Assembly: GCA_963771015.1 (NCBI GenBank)
Contig: CAVYRN010000007.1
Coordinates: 1-64,000, forward strand
Length of the DNA stretch: 64,000 nucleotides
Reading direction: 5' to 3'
Source: CAVSJJ01 sp963771015
GTDB lineage: Bacteria; Actinomycetota; Actinomycetes; Actinomycetales; Dermatophilaceae
Part shown: positions 34,273-41,945 of the stretch, one piece after another
Layout: each line of letters begins with the position of its first letter
Numbering within the stretch: the stretch's first letter is position 1
Notes under the pieces: model-generated
Database searches by the model: none
Seen by the model: the letters and a program-made list of their open reading frames with translations, nothing else
Told to the model about the DNA's origin: nothing
Position numbers and translations under genes: made by a program

Positions 34273-37200
34273 TCACTGCGTCGGTGGGGTGACGGTCTCC
34301 GGCCCGAGCCTGGCGTCGATGGCGGTCATGTGCGTGAGGAACCTGTCCGGGTCGGTCGGGAAGTCGCGGGTCGGGCCGCCGCCCGCGCGGCGGGCGGCCT
34401 CGACGGTGAGCAGGTGCGCCCGGGCCAGCGGGTACCGGGTGCCGAGGTCGGTTGGACCGAGTGCGCGGCGCGGCAGGCTGTTGTGGGCGTTGTCCATGAC
34501 CTTGACCAGGCGGGCACCGTCGTGAGCGGCGGCCCGGGCGATCAGGCCGTCCTGGTAGGGCTCCACCCCGGACGGCAGGGACGGGTCGGGTCGGCGGGTC
34601 ACCGCGTCGACGATGTCGAGGGACTCGTCCGGGACCCCGAGGCGGCGCAGGTCGTCCAGGGTCAGGTCGCTGTCCTCGACCGTGTCGTGCAGCATGGCGG
34701 CGATCCGTTCGGCCAGGGTGCCGCCGACGACGGCGACGAGCCGTTCGACGCGCAGCACGTGCTGGAGGTACGGTGCGCCGCCCTGGTCGACCTGTGCGGC
34801 GTGGGCGTGCTCGGCGATCCGGTACGCGTCGCCGATCGTGAACGGCGCTGCTGTTGACGATCCGGTGACGAGGTCGCCGCTGGTGGCGTGGTCACCGATC
34901 GGCAGGGCCGCCGGCCTGCCGAAGTAGTAGCCCTGTCCGCACTCCCACCCGAGCGTGCGCAGCATACGGGCCTGCGCCCGGGTCTCGATGCCCTCCGCGA
35001 TGCCGGTCAGGTGCATTCCGTTGACCAGTCCACCCAGGCCGTGAACCAGCGCTATGAGCTTGCCGTTGTCGCGGGCGAGGTCTCGCACGAAGCGGAGGTC
35101 GAGCTTGAGCCCGGTCACCGGCAGGTCCCGCAGCACGGACATCGAGGAGTACCCGGTGCCGAAGTCGTCCAGGTGGATGCCGACGCCAAGCCTGCGCAGG
35201 GACTTCAGGGCGCCCAGCGCAGAGGCTGTCAGGCTGAGGGCAGCGGTCTCGGTGACCTCGATCACGATCCGGTTGGGGTCCACCTGGTGCTTCTTGAAGG
35301 CGTCGGTGACGGTGGCGAGCCAGTCGGTTTCGGCGAGCTGGACGGCCGACACATTGACGCTCATCGTGCCGGGCAGCTCCGGGCGCGCGGCGAGCATCGC
35401 GCAGGCCTGGTCCAGGACCTGTGCGCCGATCGACGTGATGAGCCCGGAGTCCTCAGCGACGTCCAGGAAGGCCCCGGGCTCGAGCAGCCCCCGGGTGGGG
35501 TGCGCCCAACGCACCAGCGCCTCGTGTCCGACGACGTGATAGTCGTCCAGGGCAACGATGGGTTGGTAGGACAACACGAACTCGCGGCGGTGGATCGCGT
35601 CTCTCAGCTGGTCCTCGACGGTGAGGCGGGCCACGGCCTGGGTGTGCGTCGAGTCGTCGAAGAACTCCCAGCGGGCCCTGCCGGCGGCCTTGGCGCCGAA
35701 CATCGCGGAGTCCGTGTCACGCAGCATGCTCTCAGGGGTCGAGACGGAGGTCGACAGGGCGATACCGATGGAGGCGGTCGGCACGATCCGGTGGCCTCGC
35801 ACCTGCAGATCCGCGGCGATCGCGGCGGACAGCCGTCGAGCGAACCGCTCGACGTCCGGACGACCCGCCACGTCTTGGAGCACGACGACGAACTCGTCCC
35901 CACCGAACCGTCCGACCCGGTCGCCGGGGCGCAACACGCCCCGAATCCTCTTCGCGACGGCGGTCAGCACCTCGTCGCCCGCCGCATGGCCGAGGGAGTC
36001 GTTGACGATCTTGAAGTTGTCCAGGTCAACGAACAGTGCCGCCACCGAGGTGTCCCGTCGCTGCGCGGCCAGAAGATCCGCCCTGAGAACGTCCAGGACC
36101 CAGGCCCGGTTGTGCAGCCCGGTCAGCGGGTCGTGGAACGCCTGGTAGGCCAGCGCCTCCTGAGCGTTGTGCTCCGCGGTGATGTCCTCCACCTGCACCA
36201 TGACCAGGTCCGAGTCGCCGTCCGCGTGGTGGATCAGGACCATCACCCAACGGGCCCAGAACGTTTCGGCGTCAGCACGCACGAGGCGTAGTACCGCGGC
36301 CGGGGCTTTGAGCGATCCGGCGAAGCTGAAGGCGCTCTCGTCCATCACGTCAGGCAGGTCGCCGGGGTGGACCACGTCATGGAGCCGGTGAGCGAGCAAC
36401 CACGCTTCGTCGTATCCGAGGAGGTCGCACAGGGAGGGGTTGACGACCCGGAACCGACCATCCGGATCGGTCAGGGCGATGCCCATGGACGTGGACGCCA
36501 TCACCTTTCGGACCAGGTCCTCCGCCGCGAGCAGGCTCCTGGCGATCTCGGTTGCCCTGTTGTGCTCGGTCATGTCGCGGGCTGTGGCGAGTACCCCGAG
36601 CACGTGACCGTGAGCGTCGCGGTATACCGAGGTGTTGTACAGAACGTCGATCACGGTGTCGTCATCGCCGGCGTGGCGCAGGGTCAGCGGGTAGTTCGTG
36701 ATGGGTCCGTTCTCCAACACATCGCGATAGACGTCTCGAGCCTTCTCGGGTTCGGTGAAGCAGTCCGAGAAGGAGGTCCCGAGGAGCTGCTCACGGGCGA
36801 GCCCCGCGGCCGTGACCATGGCCTGGTTGGCGTCGGTGATCCTGCCGTCGCTATCGATCGTGACCATCGGGTCCAGCGCTGCATCGAACAGGCTGCGGGA
36901 GTACCGGGCGGCCTGCTGCAGCTCCTGGGTGGCTCGGACCTGCTCGGTGACGTCCACGATCTGCGCGATGACGTTCTGCACGGACCCGTCGTCATGGCGG
37001 AGGCAGGCCGCCGACAGCGCACCCCACACCACGGAGCCATCAGGCTTCAGATAACGCTTCCGCACCGTGAACGTCGTGGTTCTGCCGGCCATCAGGTCCG
37101 CGAGCTCGTCCTTGGCCGCGTCCACGTCGTCCGGGTGCGTCAGCTCCTGCCACCTCATGGACTGAAGCGTCTCGGCGTCGCGGCCCAGCATCCGACACAG

Positions 37201-37545
37201 CGCCGGGTTCACGAGGAGCAGGCGACCCTCGGGCGACTCCAGAGCCATGCCGATCGGGGCGTACTCCATCGTCATGCGGAGTTGCTCCTCGACCTCCACC
37301 CGGTGGGTGAGGTCGGTGCCGACCAGGGAGCCGACCATGCCGCCGTCCGGCTCGAGTCCGGTGGCGGAGGCAGGTACCGGCGTGCTCTGGGCGTCGGGGT
37401 GGATGACGGTCGCCTCGCCGCGGGACGTGGAGCCGGGTGCCGTCGCCTCGAGGCTGTCGCCAGAGGTGCCGGAGACCGCCCCCTCGCCGCCGGCTGGCAC
37501 CTCGGTCGACGTACTCACGGCCTCGTCCCTCTCGTCCTGCACCAT
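34273..37545 (-). CDS. PAS-PAS-PAS-GGDEF-EAL protein with C-terminal RelA/SpoT-like HD domain
   Basis: This is a 1090-aa cytoplasmic signalling protein without membrane segments. Three PAS domains (about 90-200, 210-330 and 340-460) precede a GGDEF domain with intact RFGGDEF (548-552) and an inhibitory-site RxxD at 539-542, five residues before it. The EAL domain has HEALVRW (Glu675), NVS (Asn731), ExxE (763/766), LDDFGTGYS (Asp793/794), Lys814, Glu851 and QGY (Gln871), so both c-di-GMP synthesis and hydrolysis look possible. Residues about 905-1060 form an HD domain of the (p)ppGpp-hydrolase type: GGAPYLQH (His929), LHDTVEDSD (His953, Asp954, Glu957, Asp958) and VMDNAHNS (Asp1018, Asn1022). 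The Arg expected in HxxQxR is Asp920. The start is ATG 37545; the acidic, low-complexity first 80 residues are probably unstructured. Confidence 0.9.
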   Translation of the reverse strand: MVQDERDEAVSTSTEVPAGGEGAVSGTSGDSLEATAPGSTSRGEATVIHPDAQSTPVPASATGLEPDGGMVGSLVGTDLTHRVEVEEQLRMTMEYAPIGMALESPEGRLLLVNPALCRMLGRDAETLQSMRWQELTHPDDVDAAKDELADLMAGRTTTFTVRKRYLKPDGSVVWGALSAACLRHDDGSVQNVIAQIVDVTEQVRATQELQQAARYSRSLFDAALDPMVTIDSDGRITDANQAMVTAAGLAREQLLGTSFSDCFTEPEKARDVYRDVLENGPITNYPLTLRHAGDDDTVIDVLYNTSVYRDAHGHVLGVLATARDMTEHNRATEIARSLLAAEDLVRKVMASTSMGIALTDPDGRFRVVNPSLCDLLGYDEAWLLAHRLHDVVHPGDLPDVMDESAFSFAGSLKAPAAVLRLVRADAETFWARWVMVLIHHADGDSDLVMVQVEDITAEHNAQEALAYQAFHDPLTGLHNRAWVLDVLRADLLAAQRRDTSVAALFVDLDNFKIVNDSLGHAAGDEVLTAVAKRIRGVLRPGDRVGRFGGDEFVVVLQDVAGRPDVERFARRLSAAIAADLQVRGHRIVPTASIGIALSTSVSTPESMLRDTDSAMFGAKAAGRARWEFFDDSTHTQAVARLTVEDQLRDAIHRREFVLSYQPIVALDDYHVVGHEALVRWAHPTRGLLEPGAFLDVAEDSGLITSIGAQVLDQACAMLAARPELPGTMSVNVSAVQLAETDWLATVTDAFKKHQVDPNRIVIEVTETAALSLTASALGALKSLRRLGVGIHLDDFGTGYSSMSVLRDLPVTGLKLDLRFVRDLARDNGKLIALVHGLGGLVNGMHLTGIAEGIETRAQARMLRTLGWECGQGYYFGRPAALPIGDHATSGDLVTGSSTAAPFTIGDAYRIAEHAHAAQVDQGGAPYLQHVLRVERLVAVVGGTLAERIAAMLHDTVEDSDLTLDDLRRLGVPDESLDIVDAVTRRPDPSLPSGVEPYQDGLIARAAAHDGARLVKVMDNAHNSLPRRALGPTDLGTRYPLARAHLLTVEAARRAGGGPTRDFPTDPDRFLTHMTAIDARLGPETVTPPTQ

Positions 37546-38109
37546 TGATGCTACGCATCGAAATCACCGGCTACTCGGCGAAAATCACGCTGACCGGCCC
37601 CTGGGTCTGGTCCACTCGGGGCGAGAGTTTCGGGGTTTGACGCGGGCCGGGCGAGGAGAGAGGCGGCTCCACCGGCGGTGGTGGTGACCACGCTCATGCG
37701 CTCGGCCCATTCAGTGCCGTCCTTCTGGTTAGCACCGAATGCCTGGATAGCACGGTACGCCGCGAACGCGGACGGGGTGCCCGTTCCCGGACATCGGTGG
37801 GGCCGCTCACGGTGGCCCGTACACCCGCCACAACCGCAGGACCTCCCCGGCCGGGCGTGACCCACGATCAGGCGCGAGGCCGTTTCCAGGGGCCTGGACG
37901 GTGCGGTACCGCGTTCTCCTTGTGATGAGGCTCACGGCGCCCAGGGCCATGAGTAGGCGTAGAAGTGGCGGCCCGGCCGGGCTCGCCTGTCTGCAACGCC
38001 GCCTACCGATCGGTGGTGAGGGAGTGGGTATCCCCCGGGGGGATACTGTTGTTTCAGTAGGGCCTGACCTTTCCTTGGTTACCTTGCGGAAAGGACGTCT
38101 GGAGCCGTT
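37546..38109. other. Gene-poor interval upstream of the signalling gene
   Basis: I see no gene I can support in these 564 bases. A 30-codon frame on the plus strand at 37550-37642 and a minus-strand frame at 37551-37865 are coherent for short stretches but match no family I recognise. The interval holds the promoter of the signalling gene, a G/C-tract inverted repeat (38028-38046), and CCTTTCC/GGAAAGG arms (38068-38094) in the leader of the small gene at 38110. Confidence 0.5.
38028..38046. promoter_or_regulatory. CsoR/CstR-like inverted repeat
   Basis: GTATCCCCC-G-GGGGGATAC is a perfect 9-bp inverted repeat around one base. G-tract dyads flanked by AT, such as ATACCCC-N-GGGGTAT, are the typical operators of CsoR/RcnR/CstR repressors (copper, nickel or persulfide sensing). 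It lies 64 bp upstream of the small membrane gene at 38110. No such repressor gene is in the window. Confidence 0.45.
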
Positions 38110-38421
38110 ATGTCCTCCATCAGCTTCTGGGTCCTCATCGCGACCGTGGTCGCACTGATCGGCGTCGGCACATTCATCGCGGTCACCAAAGCCCGAGCCA
38201 AGAGCCGAGCCAAGAGCCGGGACAGGGGCCGAGCCAAGGCCCTGGCCGAGGCGCGCGGTCACCAGATCGACAGTGCGTGCGCCGAGCACGGCCATTCGTA
38301 CCGGGAGTTCGACAACGCGTGGCGCTGCACGGAGTGCGGGAACTACGTTCCCCGGGTCGAGGGGGAAGTGTACGGCCCCGCCGAGATGGGTCTGCGTGAA
38401 CGACGCCGGGAAGATCGGTAA
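38110..38421 (+). CDS. Small membrane protein with zinc-ribbon-like tail
   Basis: This 103-aa protein has one N-terminal transmembrane helix (SFWVLIATVVALIGVGTFIA), a strongly basic linker (ARAKSRAKSRDRGRAK) and a C-terminal segment with spaced Cys and His: DSACAEHGHSYREF, then WRCTECGNYVPR. The CxxC with flanking Trp and Tyr is typical of a zinc ribbon or rubredoxin-like knuckle. Function is unknown. The start is ATG 38110 with GGAG eight bases before. The CsoR-like dyad upstream and the hemerythrin downstream suggest a metal or redox theme, which is inference only. Confidence 0.7.
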   Translation: MSSISFWVLIATVVALIGVGTFIAVTKARAKSRAKSRDRGRAKALAEARGHQIDSACAEHGHSYREFDNAWRCTECGNYVPRVEGEVYGPAEMGLRERRREDR

Positions 38422-38579
38422 GCGCAGCGGGTCCCCATGAGTGCATCGACCGCGCGGGACCACGGCTAGGGATCGGCTTCGTCCGCGATGCCGTCCGCGA
38501 CGCGAACGGCGACCGCCACGTTCGCCGCGTCCGCGCCACCGGTCTGCTTGGTGGGTCGGCGCCGCTGTGGCCGAGGACG

Positions 38580-39092
38580 TCAGCGGGCGACGCCCAGCAC
38601 GTCCTCTGTCGCCTCGGGCCCGGCCAGCACGTCCTTCGTCCACGTGCCGTGGCCGAGCGCGTCGATGGCGGCGCCGATCCGGCGTTCCTCGTAGTCCATG
38701 TGCGCCCCGAGGATGACCGCCAGTCTGTCGAACTCGCGGACGACCTTGGCCGGGTCTGCGTCGGAGCCCCGCATGCTCAACGCGTTGATCCGTTCCACCA
38801 GCGAGCGAACGAGAACGTGGTCCAGGACCATGTTGTCGAGCACGGACGCCAGGCCCGGGTCGGCGGCTCGAAGCCGAGGCGTGAGCTGAGTGTCCTCGCT
38901 GCTGGCGTGCCGGTGCAGCGCCGCGCAGACCGGGCGGCAGTGGGTCAGCAGGTCCATGGTTCCCGCGCCCTCCGACGCGGCGTCCATGCCGGCGGCCAGC
39001 CGGTCGCGGGTGGCGGCAAGACTCGCGCGCAGCGCCCGATGGGTCTGGATGAACTGGTCGCTGAGTGCGACAACACGTTCGTGGTCGGCCAT
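38580..39092 (-). CDS. Hemerythrin domain-containing protein
   Basis: This 170-aa four-helix-bundle protein has the HHE pattern: THRALRASL early, LLTHCRPVCAALHRHASSED, LDHVLVRSLVE and LGAHMDYEERRI. These His and Glu residues would hold a di-iron centre that binds O2 or NO. The start is ATG 39092 behind a GGGAAGG site; the Arg-rich frame further upstream is rejected. It has no signal peptide. It is tail-to-tail with the small membrane protein gene, with 158 bp of apparently empty sequence between them. Confidence 0.82.
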   Translation of the reverse strand: MADHERVVALSDQFIQTHRALRASLAATRDRLAAGMDAASEGAGTMDLLTHCRPVCAALHRHASSEDTQLTPRLRAADPGLASVLDNMVLDHVLVRSLVERINALSMRGSDADPAKVVREFDRLAVILGAHMDYEERRIGAAIDALGHGTWTKDVLAGPEATEDVLGVAR

Positions 39093-39263
39093 GAGGCCTT
39101 CCCTTTTCGTCGTGCTTCCGTGGCGCTCAACGGGGGCCCGACGGCGCATGACTCTCCGTCCAGTGAAACACGTAGACGGACGACATAGACGACGAGGGCC
39201 GACCGGCCGTCGTCGGTGCAGGCACCGAACGGCTCGGCCGCGAACCAACGGAAGCCGCTGGCT

Positions 39264-39502
39264 TCAGTCGTGCTGGTCCGGCTCGGCATGGCCTAGCAGC
39301 CGGCGCACTGCGGCCTCGAGCGGCGGCAGGTCGTTGGCCACGGTGGCGGCAGCGTCTTGACGGCCTCGCCGATCTCGATGAGGCGCACCCGGACCGCGTC
39401 ATAGACCAGTCCGTCGGTCAGGTCACCCCGCCGCAGGTGTGCCCGGATGGCCTCGACGGCGTCGAGGATGTCGGCGAACCGCTCCGCGTCGTGACGGCTC
39501 AC
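39264..39502 (-). pseudogene. Remnant of a HepT-like (HEPN, DUF86) toxin gene with internal deletion
   Basis: The ATG at 39502 opens a frame with typical HepT N-terminal sequence (MSRHDAERFADILDAVEAIR, then VRVRLIEIGEAVK). After VKTLP the frame turns to nonsense and stops at 39293. In another frame the typical HepT C-terminus (TVANDLPPLEAAVRRLL) follows directly and ends at 39264. About 35 codons are missing in between, including the RNase motif R-x4-6-H of HEPN proteins, and the frame is shifted. The toxin is therefore almost certainly dead. The ATG overlaps the antitoxin stop by 4 bp, the usual arrangement of MntA-HepT operons. Confidence 0.8.
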
Positions 39503-40026
39503 AGGGCGATGGCGTCCTGCTCGGCGCGGGTGCGCACCCGCGGCTTGAGGCTGGCGGCCGGGGACAGGTCTACCTTGGCGTGCAGGATCTCGGCCAGCTC
39601 ACGCTCCAAGGCGGACAGGCCCACCAGGCCGGTACCCGGGGCCAGGTCGACGAGCAGGTCGACGTCGCTGTCCGGCCCGTCCTCCCCGCGAGCGACGCTG
39701 CCGAACACCCGCAGGTTGCCGGCCCCACGGCGCTGGGCGGCGGTGACCAGGGCGCGGCGGTGGCGCCGAAGGCGACGCCCGAGCGGACTGTCCGGGATCC
39801 CCCTGACGACCTCGTCGCCGTCGGCCGGCTCCACCTCGACCCTGAGCCGCTGGCCCGTGGCCGCTACGAGCCGGCGCAACGTCGTCAGGCTCGGCTCCCG
39901 GCGCCCCGACTCGTACGCACTGATCACGCTCTGGGCCACGTGGGCTCGTCGGGCCAGGTCGGTCTGCGACAGACCGGACCTGCGCCGCGCCTCACGCAGC
40001 AGCTCACCCGCCACGATCGCCTCCAC
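39499..40026 (-). CDS. XRE-type HTH fused to MNT nucleotidyltransferase (MntA-like antitoxin)
   Basis: This 175-aa protein has a Cro/C1-type helix-turn-helix (about residues 5-60, SGLSQTDLARRAHVAQSVIS) followed by a minimal nucleotidyltransferase domain. The latter has the signature GSVARGEDGPDSDVDLLVD (109-127) and a third carboxylate in KVDL (Asp153). MntA antitoxins neutralise HepT by adding AMP to a Tyr near its active site; the added HTH probably allows autoregulation. The start is GTG 40026; no strong ribosome site is seen. Both domains look intact although the partner toxin is destroyed. It may now be selected for regulation, or may protect against related toxins. Confidence 0.82.
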   Translation of the reverse strand: MEAIVAGELLREARRRSGLSQTDLARRAHVAQSVISAYESGRREPSLTTLRRLVAATGQRLRVEVEPADGDEVVRGIPDSPLGRRLRRHRRALVTAAQRRGAGNLRVFGSVARGEDGPDSDVDLLVDLAPGTGLVGLSALERELAEILHAKVDLSPAASLKPRVRTRAEQDAIAL

Positions 40027-40263
40027 GACATCAAGCCTATCGCGGATCGTCTATGGGCAGGATCCGAGTGCGAGGTGTCCATAGATGCCGCTTCACCTTC
40101 CGCCACCGGCCGCCCACCGCCAGGGTCCGTCCCGTCCGACCCGCAGCCCACCACATGCCTCGATCCGACACGGGCGCTGACGCGATGGCCGTCGTCGTCG
40201 CTCCCACTCGTCCCTCGCGCGACCGGCTTCACCTCCCGGCATCCCCTCGCCCCCCGCCAACAC

Positions 40264-40295
40264 GGAACCCCCGGTCGCATGCTCCCGGGGGTTCC
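40264..40295 (-). terminator. Hairpin terminator of tRNA-Ser
   Basis: GGAACCCCCGG (40264-40274) pairs perfectly with 40285-40295, four bases past the 3' end of the minus-strand tRNA gene. The stem is 11 bp and the loop 10 nt. Confidence 0.75.
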
Positions 40296-40298
40296 AGA

Positions 40299-40388
40299 TG
40301 GCGGTGGCGGTGGGATTTGAACCCACGGAGGGCTTGCACCCTCACACGCTTTCGAGGCGTGCTCCTTAGGCCGCTCGGACACGCCACC
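40299..40388 (-). tRNA. tRNA-Ser (anticodon CGA)
   Basis: On the minus strand the acceptor stem GGTGGCG pairs with CGCCACC, followed by discriminator G and an encoded CCA. The anticodon stem CACGC/GCGTG holds the loop CTCGAAA, giving anticodon CGA for Ser codon UCG. A long variable arm (GAGGGTGCAAGCCCTC) and the T-arm GTGGGTTCAAATCCCAC are typical of class II tRNA-Ser. Length is 90 nt with CCA. Confidence 0.96.
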
Positions 40389-40401
40389 GCGGAGCAGGCT
40401 A

Positions 40402-40884
40402 CTAGCCCCGATGCCCCTCGAAGAAATCCAGCAGCAGCCGGGAGCACTCCGCCTCGAGCACGCCGCCGACGACCTCGACCCGATGGGTGGCGTGCCGGTC
40501 GCGGACGATGTCCCACACCGAACCGCAGGCCCCGAGCTTGGGATCCCAGGCCCCGAAGACCAGCCGGGGAACCCTCGCCAGCATGATCGCCCCCGCGCAC
40601 ATCGGGCAGGGCTCGAGGGTGACGACGAGGGTGGCCTCCTCGAGCCGCCACGACCCGGTCAGCCGCGCCGCCGCCCGCAGGGCGACCATCTCGGCGTGCG
40701 CCGTCGGGTCCCCGTCCGCCTCCCGCAGGTTCCACCCCTCGCCGAGCACCTCACCGGCGGAGTCGACGACGACCGCCCCCACCGGAACATCGCCACTCTC
40801 GCCGCACCGGGAGGCGAGGTCGACCGCCGACCGCATCCACGCGGCATACGTCGGGTCACCGGCCGGACCACCACGGGAGCTCAC
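40402..40884 (-). CDS. tadA: tRNA-specific adenosine deaminase TadA
   Basis: This roughly 160-aa zinc deaminase converts A34 to inosine in the tRNA-Arg anticodon. Motifs are HAEMVAL (zinc His and catalytic Glu) and EPCPMCAGAIM (two zinc Cys), with DVPVGAVVVD in front. The start is uncertain: GTG 40884 is used here; an ATG at 40902 is in frame but its codon overlaps the divergent upp ATG at 40901. Neither has a clear ribosome site. It lies 13 bp upstream of tRNA-Ser on the same strand. Confidence 0.9.
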   Translation of the reverse strand: MSSRGGPAGDPTYAAWMRSAVDLASRCGESGDVPVGAVVVDSAGEVLGEGWNLREADGDPTAHAEMVALRAAARLTGSWRLEEATLVVTLEPCPMCAGAIMLARVPRLVFGAWDPKLGACGSVWDIVRDRHATHRVEVVGGVLEAECSRLLLDFFEGHRG

Positions 40885-40900
40885 GCGGTAAGTTTCGCCC

Positions 40901-41539
40901 ATGCGCGTCCACGTTGCCGACCACCCCCTCATCTCTCACAAGCTGACCTACCTGCGGGACAAGCGCACCGACTCCCCGACGTTCCGGCGGCTGGCCGAGG
41001 AGCTCATGACGCTCCTCGCGTACGAGGCCACCCGCGACGTGCGCGTCGAGCCCTTCCCCATCGAGACCCCGGTCGGCCCGACGACCGGCATCAAGCTGGC
41101 CCGGCCGCGCCCCATCATCGTCCCGATCCTGCGCGCCGGGCTGGGGATGCTCGAGGGCATGGTGCGGCTGCTGCCGAGCGCGGAGGTGGGCTTCCTCGGT
41201 ATGCAGCGCAACGAGGAGACGCTCGAGGCGATCACCTACGCCAACCGGCTTCCCGAGGACCTCTCCGGGCGTCAGTGCTACGTCATCGACCCGATGCTTG
41301 CGACGGGCGGCTCGCTGGCCATGGCGATCCGCTACATCGTCGAGCGGGGGGCCGACGACATCACCGCCGTCACCCTCATCTCGGCGCCCGAGGGCATCGC
41401 GCACCTCGAGGAGACCCTCGCCGATGTCACCCCGCCCATCACGCTCGTGACCGGCGCCATCGACGACCATCTCAACGAGCACGGCTACATCGTGCCGGGC
41501 CTCGGGGATGCCGGAGACCGGCTCTATGGAGTCGTCTGA
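40901..41539 (+). CDS. upp: Uracil phosphoribosyltransferase
   Basis: This 212-aa enzyme makes UMP from uracil and PRPP in pyrimidine salvage. It shows the full family pattern: LISHKLTYLRDKRT at the N-terminus, PILRAGLGM, the PRPP loop VIDPMLATGGSLA, and the C-terminal PGLGDAGDRLYG. Length matches the family (208-212 aa). The TAAGTT box ends six bases before the ATG at 40901, so the transcript probably begins at the start codon and is leaderless. It diverges from tadA. Confidence 0.96.
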   Translation: MRVHVADHPLISHKLTYLRDKRTDSPTFRRLAEELMTLLAYEATRDVRVEPFPIETPVGPTTGIKLARPRPIIVPILRAGLGMLEGMVRLLPSAEVGFLGMQRNEETLEAITYANRLPEDLSGRQCYVIDPMLATGGSLAMAIRYIVERGADDITAVTLISAPEGIAHLEETLADVTPPITLVTGAIDDHLNEHGYIVPGLGDAGDRLYGVV

Positions 41540-41773
41540 GCGTTGTCGGAGCGGGTCCTCGAAGCAGGGTCTCGCGTGGGACCACGAACCGGGCGCGGCC
41601 GCCGCACCATGACAGTGGCGCGGCCTCGCATCCGACACGCCGGGCCCCGCCTCTGGAGCCACATCCATCACATGCGGCACGATGGTCGTTGTCGTATGCA
41701 CACGCATACGGGTGTAGGCGTGCTGGCCGGACGGCTACGCGCTCCCGCTACCCCCTGACGAAGCGAGGACCCG

Positions 41774-41944
41774 ATGCCGCCGGTCAAGAAGGTCGTGGGT
41801 TGGCTGGTCCTTGCCTTCGTCCTGTACGCGATCCTCACCTCGCCGGAGCCGGCCGCCAACATGCTCGGCAGCGCGTGGGACATCGTCCTCAACGGGCTGC
41901 AGAACATCGGGCACTTCTTCGACAGCCTCCTTTCCCGGAGCTGA
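41774..41944 (+). CDS. Small single-pass membrane protein
   Basis: This 56-aa protein (MPPVKKVVGWLVLAFVLYAI onwards) has one N-terminal transmembrane helix and an amphipathic C-terminal part ending HFFDSLLSRS. The start is ATG 41774 with GAGGA seven bases before; the stop is two bases before the PH-domain gene, so the two are likely co-transcribed. Similar small proteins next to PH-domain proteins occur in other actinobacteria (recollection, not searched). Function is unknown. Confidence 0.75.
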   Translation: MPPVKKVVGWLVLAFVLYAILTSPEPAANMLGSAWDIVLNGLQNIGHFFDSLLSRS

Positions 41945-41945
41945 G

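Noticed and set aside
37550..37642. A 30-codon plus-strand frame (MLRIEITGYSAKITLTG) as a gene or domain remnant
   Set aside because: It vaguely resembles the start of DUF4429-like proteins, but it is too short and has no continuation in any frame.
40299..40388. tRNA-Ser 3' end as an attachment site for an integrated element
   Set aside because: No integrase gene and no repeat of the tRNA 3' end were noticed nearby, although the neighbouring HepT-MntA pair made this worth checking.
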